Assembly: GCA_003427395.1 (NCBI GenBank) | Contig: BFEA01000076.1 | Location: forward strand, 605,434 to 646,899 | DNA: 41,466 nt | Direction of reading: 5' to 3' | Source: Chara braunii | Taxonomy: Eukaryota; Streptophyta; Charophyceae; Charales; Characeae | Shown: in pieces, positions 30,964 through 40,374 of the stretch | Position numbering within the stretch: the first letter of the stretch is position 1 | Layout of the letters: each line of letters begins with the position of its first letter | Position numbers and translations under genes: made by a program | Notes under the pieces: model-generated | The model's input: only the letters and a program-made list of their open reading frames with translations | Databases searched by the model: none | Told to the model about the DNA's origin: nothing

Positions 30964-31417
30964 CGAGAGGCTACTTTAGAATAACCCAATCCGCCAATTT
31001 AGTTATAACAGGAATGAGAAATCAAGAATCATGATCTCAGTTAGAGCCTTCAAAAAGTTTGACAGAAAGGAAGACCATCTCTCTGCTAGCATCTTGATCC
31101 AATGCCTTCGATACCGAAGGCTCAAACTTTTCATGAACAAAGGAGATCGTGCAAAGAGTTGGTGCCTCGAGTGGCTATGCAGGCTGGTAACGAGAGGCTA
31201 CTTTAGAATGACCCAATCCGTTGATTTAGTTATAACAGGAATGAGAAATCAAGAACCATGATCACAGTTAGAACCTTGAGAAAGTTTGACAGAAAGGAAG
31301 ACCCTTTCCCCGCTAGCATCCTGATCCAACGCCTTCGATATCGAAGGCTCAAACTTTCCATGAACAAAGGAGTTCGTGCAAAGAGTTGGTGCCTCGAGTG
31401 CTCATGCAGGCTGGTAA
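30964..31417 (-). repeat. 227-bp tandem duplication
   Basis: Units 30964-31190 and 31191-31417 are near-identical (start CGAGAGGCTACTTTAGAAT, end GCAGGCTGGTAA). Each contains a GCCTTCGATA(T/C)CGAAGGC palindrome, perfect in the second unit (31331-31348). Confidence 0.85.
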
Positions 31418-32419
31418 TTACGTGATGATCTCTAGCGTCAAATTCTCACGATCCAATTACGACACCCTCTGCAAGGGCAACGTTCATTCTGGAAGTGAGG
31501 ACTTAGCGGAAATAACAGACTATTCGTAACAAAGTTTGTCAACGTCAACAAAAACACTTTCTCACGCATACTTGACGACAAGTTCAATTCCATAGGAACT
31601 TTGTTCGCAGCTAGCATTTTGTTAACCGAGTCGATACTCGTCAATTTACCTTGAAGATAAAGAGTGACGCAAATCGCTAGTGGAAGCAGGTACCGTCAAC
31701 CACAGAGCACATGCCCATCTCTCATAAGAAACCCGTGTGAAGCTTGTCCTCAAGATGGCCCACACCCTCACTTGTAAGCTGCTCTACCCACCCATTTCCG
31801 TCCTCTGACTGTGTCACTGAGGCTTTGAGTGAAACTGTTTTTTGGCCTTAGGCTCTTCATTGCTTCGAGTAGGCTTCACTAAGTGACGTCAACAACAGCC
31901 TACCTGAGCAACTCTCACGAGTTTCTCATATGAAGTCTGACCAATCCAGGTATCACTTAATGACTAGTATCTTACACTGCGCAGGTAATTATATGCAGAT
32001 AGAAGCGGTGACATCGACCGCTAGTATAGGCACTTCTCATATTGTCCTACTTTCTCTTCTAATGCATGCCACTAGTACTTTATTCTTTGTATTAGTTACC
32101 TTTGACTCTCCACTGAGCTTTCGCCTGCCATCAACAACCACCTAACCGCAACTGTCTCTCCACAGACATAAGTTCACCTCCAGCTCAACGAGTAGACAGT
32201 CCCCACTACTAAAACATAATATAGCTGATGAGAGGTGACATCAACATCAACTGCCACGTGTGGAGAGCGAAAGCAGAGCCCAACAGGACAGGAGGCATCC
32301 CCCCGATACATTCACCCCCTTCACTACCCTAAAAAAAAATATGACTTCTATCGTGTACTTGCGTCACTAATACTCCACACCCGTGTCACCCTCTGCGTCG
32401 CACGCAACCGTCTTATGGC
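31418..32419 (-). other. Spacer of copy 2, no firm gene
   Basis: A minus-strand frame of 68 residues (31644-31438) lies at the position equivalent to a small frame in copy 1 (14877-15128) with only weak likeness. Otherwise nothing is recognised. Confidence 0.35.
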
Positions 32420-32748
32420 TCAGCCTCTTCGCCGTCTAGAGCTGACCTCAGGCCCATCCTTTGCTTGTTCAACACGCAGGTGGTCCCACTTCCACTGCTC
32501 CGGTCCATGCCAGGACTGGGTCTCTGTGTCACTTCCCTCGCTCTCCGCCTCTGAGTCGCCGTCTAGGTCTTGTTGTTCCCTCTCGGTAGTCCCCGTTGAA
32601 GACCCTATCTCATGGTTGACAATCGTGACTTCACGACGGGAGTAATGTGGTCCCGCTGAAGCCTTCTTTCTGTCCTGTTTCTCGCTTTTGTAATCGTCGC
32701 CTGCAACTTCTGGTCCTTTCTCATCTCTTCTTCTCTATCCACTTCGAC
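32420..32748 (-). pseudogene. ORF-X', C-terminal part (copy 2)
   Basis: Minus strand, two phases. The first keeps EEEMRKDQKLQATITKARNR and TERRLQRD, parallel to copy 1. After a stop near 32605 and a phase change it keeps STGTT.REQQ.LD.DSEAESE and TQSWHG.EQW, ending at TGA 32422-32420. It is cut from its N-terminal part by the element at 32768-34234. Confidence 0.55.
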
Positions 32749-32877
32749 CTGTGTGTCCGAAATTCGATTTAACGCGGGTTTCGCGTTGAAAAATTCAACG
32801 CGCGTTGAATTCGCGTTGAACTCCAGTTCAAACACAAGTTGGACGGGAATTAACGGGGTCCGGGATGATTTTTTTCG

Positions 32878-33230
32878 TGGGCTAAAAATTATCCAAAAAC
32901 AAAACAAAACATATGGGGTTGTAGGTTTTGTTGAGGACTACAACCCTATATTTTTATTTTTATTTTTTGATGCTTAAATTTATTTTTAAAAAATCAAAAA
33001 CATAAACACACAATGAAAAAAGAAAAACGTAAATGAAATGAGTGTTTTTGTTTTGGGTCTCACACATATTTTTTAAGGGCTAAAACAAAAACAAAAAAAA
33101 TAAATAAAAAATATAGGTTTGTAGATCTTTCAAAGATGTACAACAATGTATTTTTTATTTTATTTTTTTGGAACTTCGCGTATTTAAAAAAAAATCAAAA
33201 CCATAAAAAGAAAATTGAAAAAAGGAAAAA
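32878..33230 (+). repeat. Degenerate tandem pair, 198-bp spacing
   Basis: GGGCTAAAA (32879 and 33077) starts two AT-rich units. Each has a GTTTGTAG/GGTTGTAG...TACAA inverted pair, then T-rich sequence, and AAAAATCAAAA(A/C)CATAAA. Confidence 0.55.
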
Positions 33231-33705
33231 AAGACACACACACACACAAAATTGGGCCTGTAGCAGGTTGCATGAGTCTGGTGTCAGTTGGTTGAGGGAA
33301 CCCAGGCCCTGGGCTGGATACGGGTACTGGGCCAAACACAGGCCAAAGGCAGTTGGGGGCATGCAACCACCTCAGGCCCAAGGCCTGTTCTCGTTCGTGC
33401 TGTGCCTCAGGCTACCGGGGCCTACTGGAAGCTTCCTGGGACTGAACACAGGCAGGCCACTTTGATATAGCAAAGGGCCTACCTCCACATTGGGCATTCG
33501 AGTGTTGGTTGCATGCTGCGTAAGCGCTGCCGCGCTGTAGCTCGTGCCACTCACTCGCTCACAGGCGAGCAGGAAGGAGCAGGCAGTCATAGCCGAGCTG
33601 CGCTGCTGTAAGCTGGGTGTGGCGCAGGGTGGTCCTTGGGTGCAAGTGGAATCTGTGGGTTGGGGAACGAGGTTGTGAGTAAGGCGAGACACACTCTCAC
33701 GCGCA

Positions 33706-34002
33706 GGCACAAACACACTTACACTTACACACACACACACACTTACAAACACACACATACACACACACACTTACAAACACACACATACACAAACACACGC
33801 ATATACATACACACACATATACATACACACACACACTTACAAACACACACGTACACTTACAAGCACAGACACACACACACACACTTACAAACACACACAT
33901 ACACAAACGCACGCGCATACATTCATATTCATGCACAGACACACTCTCACAGCAGGCACACACATACACAGATACGCGCACACACAGCACACCTACACAC
34001 AC
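33706..34002 (+). repeat. (CA)n-rich tract
   Basis: CACA with recurring ACACTTACAAACACACAC and ACATACAC words of 18-40 bp. Long frames on both strands here are composition artefacts. Confidence 0.85.
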
Positions 34003-34245
34003 ATAACTGGGGCGTTGAGGGTTGGGGGATGTGGGGGCGGATGGGAGGTGCTTCAGGGGTTGGGTTTTTTTTTTTTTTTTTTCCTAGGGCGACGTGTTCC
34101 GGACCCCGCGCATCAATTCCGTTTTTCCGAAAAGTGCGGGAGCGGCCCATTTTCGCGTTTAACGCGAATTCAACGGGATTTTTTGGAGTTTAACGGGATT
34201 CAACGGGAGTTTAATTCCCCCCTTCTGCGTTAAAAAGATACACAG

Positions 34246-34394
34246 CCTTCGGCATTGATTTTTAGTCTAGCATCTTCCCAGTCAAAGTTCAGGATTGTTG
34301 TGATCCAGGGACCTTCCCCAAATACCAAGGTCCAACATCCCAAGAGTCTCCAACAGTCAGGCTTATACCTCTTTAGTCCTTTCTGGCATTCCAT
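34246..34394 (-). pseudogene. ORF-X', N-terminal part (copy 2)
   Basis: Minus strand, ATG at 34394. MECQKGLKRYKPDCWRLL, then WTLVFGEGPW and DARLKINAEG, which parallel WSWAPMREEGVAV and ARLRINVYG of copy 1. Cut after that by the TIR element, which gives a premature stop at about 34230. Confidence 0.45.
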
Positions 34395-34615
34395 AGCCTC
34401 TTTCTCAATAGTCAAAGTCTAAAGCTGCTAGCAACTCTCTGCTGCTCCACTCACACAGCACGCCCAAGAAGCTGGTTAGTTAGACTCAGACAGTCGAGAC
34501 CGGATAGCCTCGGTACCTTGCACTGCTATCCCAACTCACGAGTGAGTGCGGCGGTAGCACGGGTTCGTGCGCGCCCATTAACTAATAGCTAGGAAAATTA
34601 GCGCAATAGCTATCC

Positions 34616-34622
34616 CTTTATA
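34616..34622 (-). promoter_or_regulatory. TATAAAG box upstream of ORF-X'
   Basis: Counterpart of the box at 13168 in copy 1; about 220 bases before the ORF-X' ATG. Confidence 0.3.
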
Positions 34623-34663
34623 GAATCAAAGAGCACTGCGGTCTCTGCCTTTTAAACGGGGAA

Positions 34664-34664
<1 letters not shown>

Positions 34665-34695
<31 letters not shown>

Positions 34696-34814
34696 GTTTG
34701 TGACGATATATATATATATATATGTACAAACTATCGAGAAGTAATATAAGACGATGAATGTTGAACCTCAACAGTCGTTAATCGAAAACGTCCATACAGT
34801 CGGAACGTGCAACC

Positions 34815-34850
<36 letters not shown>
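34665..34850. repeat. (CT)n, (TA)n and (ATT)n microsatellites
   Basis: CT repeat to 34680, TA runs at 34681-34693 and 34706-34723, separated by TGTTTGTGACGA, and (ATT)n at 34817-34850. Confidence 0.9.
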
Positions 34851-34867
34851 GTTATTTTTTTTTACAA

Positions 34868-35114
34868 AGAACAACCTGAGTGGATGCTAGGGGTGCTGGT
34901 AAGAGTAGGCACCACTAGCATTCCCGGGGAGGGTCCATCTATTGGTGGGGAGAAGCACCTGCAGGAAAGCGGGTCAAGTGTCCCTGAACATTGTAGCTAT
35001 TTGTTGGTCAGACATATTGTGATGACAGTCAACTGCACGGCTCACCTACAAAGTACAGAAAATAGGGAAGTAGAGTTTACAAAATTGCCCGATTTGCTTG
35101 CCAACCTGACAGCC
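34868..35114 (-). repeat. Dispersed repeat, copy 2 (SINE-like candidate)
   Basis: Counterpart of 20187-20434. On the minus strand its end is followed by an A-rich and (AAT)n tail, as in many retroposons; copy 1 has a T run there instead, so the tail is not shared. Confidence 0.5.
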
Positions 35115-35440
35115 TACATTGAGTCTAAAATGAGTGCTAGTATACACAGATCATATGTCTTCTTTTAAGGGAATTGGAGGCAGATCTCCCCAATCCCCTC
35201 AGCAAGAAACCCTTCTTGTTCCTGTGTTGGACTCTTGCATTTGGACCATTTGTAGTATCAGACCCACTTGGCCCATGTCATGTTGTGGCTGCTGAAACCA
35301 TTTACTACCCCTGCCCCAACCGTCATCATTTATTTGTCCTAAGGCCAGGGTTTATTCGTCCTTGCTCACCTTTTTGCCAGTATACTCCATCCTGTCTCAT
35401 TCCAACTGCCACCCTCCCATCAGAAGATTCTCATATCTTC
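35115..35440 (-). other. Sequence between the dispersed repeat and the LTR-like block, no gene seen
   Basis: Minus-strand fragments rich in Gln/Met might be gag leader, but they hold stops and no motif. Confidence 0.3.
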
Positions 35441-36390
35441 TTCTGACCGGAGCCGTTGTCGGGCACATCGGTTCCGAAGGGAGACCCTCCCGACTGCGTC
35501 ACCCAAGATTTGTGGCATGACTGTATCCTTTTTCGAGGTGCACTAGAGCTTCCGTCACCGCTCCGGCCGAGTAAGCCAGCCATACCTCTCACGAACCCCT
35601 ACGACATGATAAGGTCATGCGAGGTACAACTTTACGTCCACCTGCGGAGTTGTCACCATCCCGTAGGTGGGCGTATCCCCACTGAACGACTGAACCACGT
35701 GCGAAAGTTAATCAGTTACAATCGCAGAGGTGGCCTAGTCGAGGGCATTTCTCGTACGCTATATCATAGGGGTTACGAACCGTCCCACACCTCTATTGGA
35801 CCCATAAGCGAATTGACACACTGGGAAGCCTGAAGTCCAAAGCGCGATTCATCTTTGGTCGACTAGGACGCATCCTTCTTACCATACGTTATACCACGCC
35901 AAAACAAAAAAGTCAAATCACTCACACAAAACAAAACACACCTAGTCCCTTTACCATCCAACCCATAATCTTTTGACACAAGAAACAGTTAGGCGTCACG
36001 CGCGAGACTTAAGATAAAACCGCGCGGACGCAAGGCTTTCTCATATCGACTAGCCATGCACGAATATGCAAGCAGTCGCAGTGATGGCGTACTATGTAGT
36101 ACCCATAATCTCATGGCCCTTGATGACCTCAAGGGTCACGTTCGACACTCAAGTATCGGATAACACGCGTATGAAGGGATTAATCTCTCGACGCCAGACA
36201 ACCGCTAAGGCGGTTGAGAAGCACACCCTCTTCTGCACCCTGCGGAGAGTGGGTGGTAGACAAGTTCTGATCTGTTGTGGCAATCAACGCTTATTGCCTT
36301 GGAGGCAAGCTCCATCATCTAGGGCTTGAAGAGAAGTCAAGGGGTTTGACTTTGATGGTTGCCACAAACTTCAACGTCCAACTATAAATA
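35441..36390 (-). repeat. Family-2 LTR-like block, copy 2
   Basis: Aligned with 22236-23202 (see there). Here the block is only about 330 bp from the dispersed repeat, against about 1.8 kb in copy 1, so the gag segment is missing. One hairpin (CAACCGC...GCGGTTG) is perfect in both copies although its loop differs. Confidence 0.45.
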
Positions 36391-36493
36391 CTATAAAAAA
36401 CAAAAGATAAAGAGGGTCTCCCTTTTCTCTCAAACATAAAATCAGTTTAACCCCTACGCACAGTCACAGAAGCCCACACGAACGCTCAAGATG

Positions 36494-36543
36494 TATATAT
36501 ATATATATCTGCCTACGGTTCTACCGGACAGTTCTGTTTGTGA

Positions 36544-36584
<41 letters not shown>
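36494..36584. repeat. (TA)n tracts with TGTTTGTGACGA between
   Basis: TA runs at 36494-36508 and 36546-36582. TGTTTGTGACGATATATATA at 36535-36554 duplicates 34695-34714. Confidence 0.9.
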
Positions 36585-36585
<1 letters not shown>

Positions 36586-37909
36586 TAACCCTTAGCAGCA
36601 TTGATCGCAGGGGGGAGGTCGATGGTCCGCTGCACGCCGGATTTTTGGTCGAAGTTTTGACGAGGGTCGACGGATGAAGGCGATCCAGGGCGAAGGAATG
36701 TGCAGAAGGGCGCTCGTACTGAAATGTTCGCAGCACGCCATTAAACGAGAGAGCACGTTGTAAGGGTTGTACCCAAGTGGACTTTCGAGCCTTGGTCGAC
36801 CCCACTGCGGGTCCCACTTGGCTCGACCCGCCCACGCTCACGCTCACGGCGCGGGTCATTCGTCCCAGGGGCACCCCCACCTAGTGCTATGAGATGGATG
36901 GGGGTGGGCCTTTTGCGAGAGGGCTTTACATTGGGGGATGTAGCTCCGCTCTCGCGTTAAGATGATAGCTCTTTTGTCACTCGCGGCGTTTTCTTGATTC
37001 AGTTAAGTCTGACCAGGCAATCGCTCATTCCAATACTCAGGCAGTCCAAAGAGTTCATTGAGAGTTTGTCTTCTTACCGTGTGCAGGTCAAGCATCATCC
37101 ATTGGGCCACGCACCTTTTCACTAGGTCTAGTGGCTCAGGACAGCCCCGACAGCATCCTTGGGGCGAGGCGGCGGCGCCCAGACCCCTTGCCGCTATATT
37201 TTTTTGCGAGAGTCACTAGCATCACATCCACCTATCCAAGGCAGCCCTTAGTCCTTCCAGGCTTGCATTGCATTCACGAGAGAGCCATTCATTTAACCAT
37301 CACGCAACCACATCCAGGCGTCTACCATTCGTCCAAGCATCCGACCATCCGACCATACAACCCATCCCGCATCCACAGCTTATGCGAGGTCCAAGTCCTT
37401 CCCTTAGCCAATTCTCCCACCCTAGTCCTCAACCGTGGATCCAGCCCCGTCCAAATCGTCCCTAGCTACTCACCTACGCAAGACCACACAAGACAAATGA
37501 CCAAGTACAATCCCCATTGGAGTCAACACATCGCCCCTTCCCGCAATCCTAAGCCCCCTTTGCCTTCCAACTCCCCTTATGAGTTCCCTTCCCTTTCCCA
37601 CAAGCAATCCATGCAATCCCTTAGTCATGCAGTTCGGGAGGATGGTTGAGTCAACTGACCTCATCCAAAAACAACACTCCTTTTCGCTTTCACAAATGTT
37701 CTCAATAGTCTCATATCCTTTCCTTCTTGGTGGCACAAGGGACCGACAACCCTTTCCTTGCCCTCGCTTTCCACCAAGTGAGGACCAAGTTTCTTTCCGT
37801 TCGTTCCCTGGCAATGTAACAGGTGAGGGTAGGGGTTAGTCACATGCCCTGGAGGGGAGGGAGTGACGGAAGGGTTAAGGGTAAAAGAGTTTCTGAAGGA
37901 ATGGAGGAA

Positions 37910-37913
<4 letters not shown>
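36585..37913. other. No firmly supported gene
   Basis: A 172-residue frame at 37131-37649 (+) is Pro/Ser/His-rich without any domain-like order, and overlapping frames exist in the other phases. I do not call it a gene. 36600-36950 is GC-rich with GGTCGA words. Confidence 0.35.

Positions 37914-37967
<54 letters not shown>
37914..37967 (+). repeat. (GA)n microsatellite
   Basis: About 27 uninterrupted GA units. Confidence 0.95.
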
Positions 37968-37970
<3 letters not shown>

Positions 37971-38076
37971 AGCTTCACATCCTAATCGACCTTGCTCATT
38001 GACTTATCCTAACCGGTCCTTTCCGAGGTCCCTTGCATCCCCCTTGCGACCCCCTCCCCCCCCAAGACTTTCGGGT

Positions 38077-39652
38077 GGACGGGCGTCGGTGATGGAGGAT
38101 GAAGGAGGGTTGGAGGTGGTTGGCTATGGTGGACGAGTGTGGGTGTCGGAGGAAGAAGAAGGGTTGGAGGTGGTCGGCTATGGTGGACGGGTGTGGGTGA
38201 TGGAGGAAGAAGAAGGGTTGGAGGTGGTTGGCTATGGTGGACGGGTGTGGGTGACAGAGGGAGAAGAAGGGTTGGAGGTGGTCGACTATGGTAGATGGGT
38301 GTGGGTGATGGAGGGAGAAGAAGGGTTGGAGGTGGTCGGTTATGGTGGATGGGTGCGGGTGATAAAGGAATAAGAAGGGTTGAAGGTGGTTGACAATGGT
38401 GGACGGGTGGGGGTGATGGAGGAAGAAGAAGGGTTGGAGGTGGTTGGCTATGGTGGACGGGTGTGGGTGATGGAGGAAGAAGAATGGTTGGAGGTGGTCG
38501 GCTATGGTGGACGGGTGTGGGTGATGGAGGAAGAAGAAGGGTTGGATGTGGTTGGCTATGGTGGACGGGTGCAGGTGACGGAGGAAGAGGAAGGGTTGGA
38601 GGTGGCCGGCTATGGTGGACGGGTGTGGGTGATGGAGGAAGAAGAAGGGTTGGAGGTGGTTCGCTATGGTGGACGGGTGTGGGTGATGGAGGAAGAAGGA
38701 GGGTTGAAGGTGGTTAGCTATGGCGGACGGGTGTGGGTGATGGAGGACGAAGAAGGGTTGGAGGTGGTTGGCTATGATGGACGGGTGTGGGTGATGGAGG
38801 AAGAAGAAGGGTTGGAGGTGGTCGGCTATGGTGGATGGGTGTGGGTGATGGAGGAAGAAGAAGGGTTGGAGGTGGTCGGCTATGGTGGATGGGTGTGGGT
38901 GATGGAGGAAGAAAAAGGGTTGGAGGTGGTTGGCTATGGTGGACGGGTGTGGGTGATGAAGAAAGAAAAAAGGTTGGAGGTGGTTGGCTATGGTGGACGG
39001 GTGTGGGTGACGGAGGAAGAAGAAGGGTTGGAGGTGGTCGGCTATGGCGGACGGGTGTGGGTGATGATGGAAGAAGAAGGGTTGGAGGTGGTTGGCTATG
39101 GTCGACGGGTACGGGTGACGGAGGAAGAGGAAGGGTTGGAGGTGGTCGGCTATGGTAAACGGGTTGGAGGACGAAGAAGGGTTGGAGGTGGTTGGCTATG
39201 GTAGACAGGTGTGGGTGATGGAGGAAGAAGAAGGGTTGGAGGTGGTTGGCTATGGTGAACGGGTGTGGGTGATGAAGAAAGAAAAAAGGTTGGAGGTGGT
39301 TGGCTATGGTGAACGGGTGTGGGTGACGGAGGAAGAAGAAGGGTTGGAGGTGGTCGGCTATGGTGGACGGGTGTGGGTGATGATGGAAGAAGAAGGGTTG
39401 GAGGTGGTTGGCTATGGTGGACGGGTGCGGGTGACAGAGGAAGAGGAAGGGTTGGAGGTGGTCGGCTATGGCGGACGGGTTGGAGGAAGAAGAAGGGTTG
39501 GAGGTGGTTGGCTATGGTGGACGGGTGTGGGTGATGGAGGAAGAAGAAGGGTTGGAGGTGGTTGGCTATCGCGGACGGGTGTGGGTGATGGAGGAAGAAG
39601 AAGGGTTGGAGGTAGTTGGCTATGGTGGACAGGTGTGGGTGATGGAGGAAGC
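38077..39652 (+). repeat. 54-bp minisatellite, about 29 copies, open in several frames
   Basis: The unit reads GAGGAAGAAGAAGGGTTGG, then AGGTGGTTGGCTATGGTGG, then ACGGGTGTGGGTGATG. As 54 is a multiple of three, long frames arise: one strand gives 18-residue repeats containing EEEEGLEVVGYGGRVWVM (38380-39204), another phase GGRRRVGGG.LWWTGVGDG, and the minus strand FFFLHHPHPSTIANHLQP. Two units (about 39164 and 39478) lack the same 8 bases and shift the frame, so a conserved protein is unlikely. The first long frame is also stopped by TAA at 38371-38373. Confidence 0.9.
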
Positions 39653-39777
39653 TCGACAGACGCAATCCTAACTCTTAGCCTCGTGTCCCCTTTCCTACCC
39701 GGGCGCCCGGTCACCACATACTGCTTTTGGAAGGCACGGTCACGAAAACAGAGGAAGAACTGATTTATACTATCGAA

Positions 39778-40358
39778 ACCGCAACACTCACACATACTCA
39801 TACCACATGTTATCGGCTACCGCTAGGGTGAGGAAGGACTGAACTGGCTACCGGGACTGCAACACAGCCACATACACACACCGCATGTCACCGGTTACAG
39901 CAAGGGGTGGGGACGGACTGAACTGGGCTACCGGGACTGTAACACACACACATACGCATACCGGGTGTTACAGGTTACAGCAAATGGTAAGGGTAGACTG
40001 AACCGGTTACCTGGGACTGCAACACACATACATACACATACTGGGTGCCACAGGTTACAGCAAAGGGTAAGGGTGGACTGAACAGGTTACCGGGGACTGT
40101 AACACACACACATGCACATACCGGGTATCACAGGTTACAACAAAGGGTATGGGTGGACTGAACAGGTTACCTGGGACTGCAACACACACACATGCACATA
40201 CCGTATGTCACGGGTTACAGCAAAGGGTAAGGGTGGACTGAACAGGTCACCGGGGACTGCAACACACACATGTACTCATACTGGGTGTCACAGGTTACAA
40301 CAAGGGGTAAGGGTGGACAGGACAAGTTACCGGGGACTGCAACAAACATACATACACA
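39778..40358 (+). repeat. 80-bp tandem repeat, about 7 copies
   Basis: AC(T/C)G(C/T)AACAC starts units at 39778, 39855, 39936, 40016, 40096, 40176, 40256 and a partial one at 40336: first spacings 77 and 81, then 80 throughout. Each has a CACACA(C)ACAT part, GG(G)T(G)TCACAGGTTACA, and AAGGGTGGACTGAACAGGTTAC. Confidence 0.9.
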
Positions 40359-40374
40359 CTAATTACCGTCAATT

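Larger units (their letters stand above)
32768..34234. mobile_element. 1.47-kb element with long imperfect terminal inverted repeats, inserted in ORF-X'
   Basis: The ends TTTAACGC and GCGTTAAA are followed inward by inverted CGTTGAATTCGCGTT(G/A)AA and GGGGTCCGG words in the same order, and by a T-rich tract. TIRs extend about 100-130 bp with indels and contain short CGTTGAA repeats. The interior has AT-rich 198-bp duplicated units and a long CA-repeat tract, but no transposase, so it is non-autonomous. ORF-X' protein homology stops on one side and resumes on the other. Flanking CTGTGT/ACACAG words (32749, 34240) could belong to the TIR; the target-site duplication is unclear. Confidence 0.6.
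27879..34650 (-). mobile_element. Family 1, copy 2: diverged 3' portion on the minus strand
   Basis: On the minus strand this carries a TATAAAG box (34622-34616), ORF-X split by another transposon (34394-34246 and 32748-32420), spacer, LTR-encoded ORF A' (28984-28436), and an LTR end (27879) matching the end of copy 1. No gag or pol. After the LTR end there is no PBS, so the LTR is a 3' LTR as the order demands. The upstream limit is uncertain. Confidence 0.6.

Noticed and set aside
33636-34193. 185-residue His/Thr-rich frame and antisense Cys/Val-rich frame
   Set aside because: Both are products of the CA-repeat tract.
35448-35465. CGGAGCCGTTGTCGGGCA resembles a tRNA-Asp PBS on the + strand
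   Set aside because: Four mismatches, including the first base of the essential TGG, and the orientation conflicts with the minus-strand family-2 gag.
37131-37649. 172-residue Pro-rich frame as a host gene
   Set aside because: No motif, no conserved pattern, competing frames of similar length.
38380-39763. Long repetitive ORFs over the 54-bp array as protein genes
   Set aside because: Frames on both strands are open because the unit is 54 bp without stops; 8-bp deletions shift frame, so no selection on a protein is evident.
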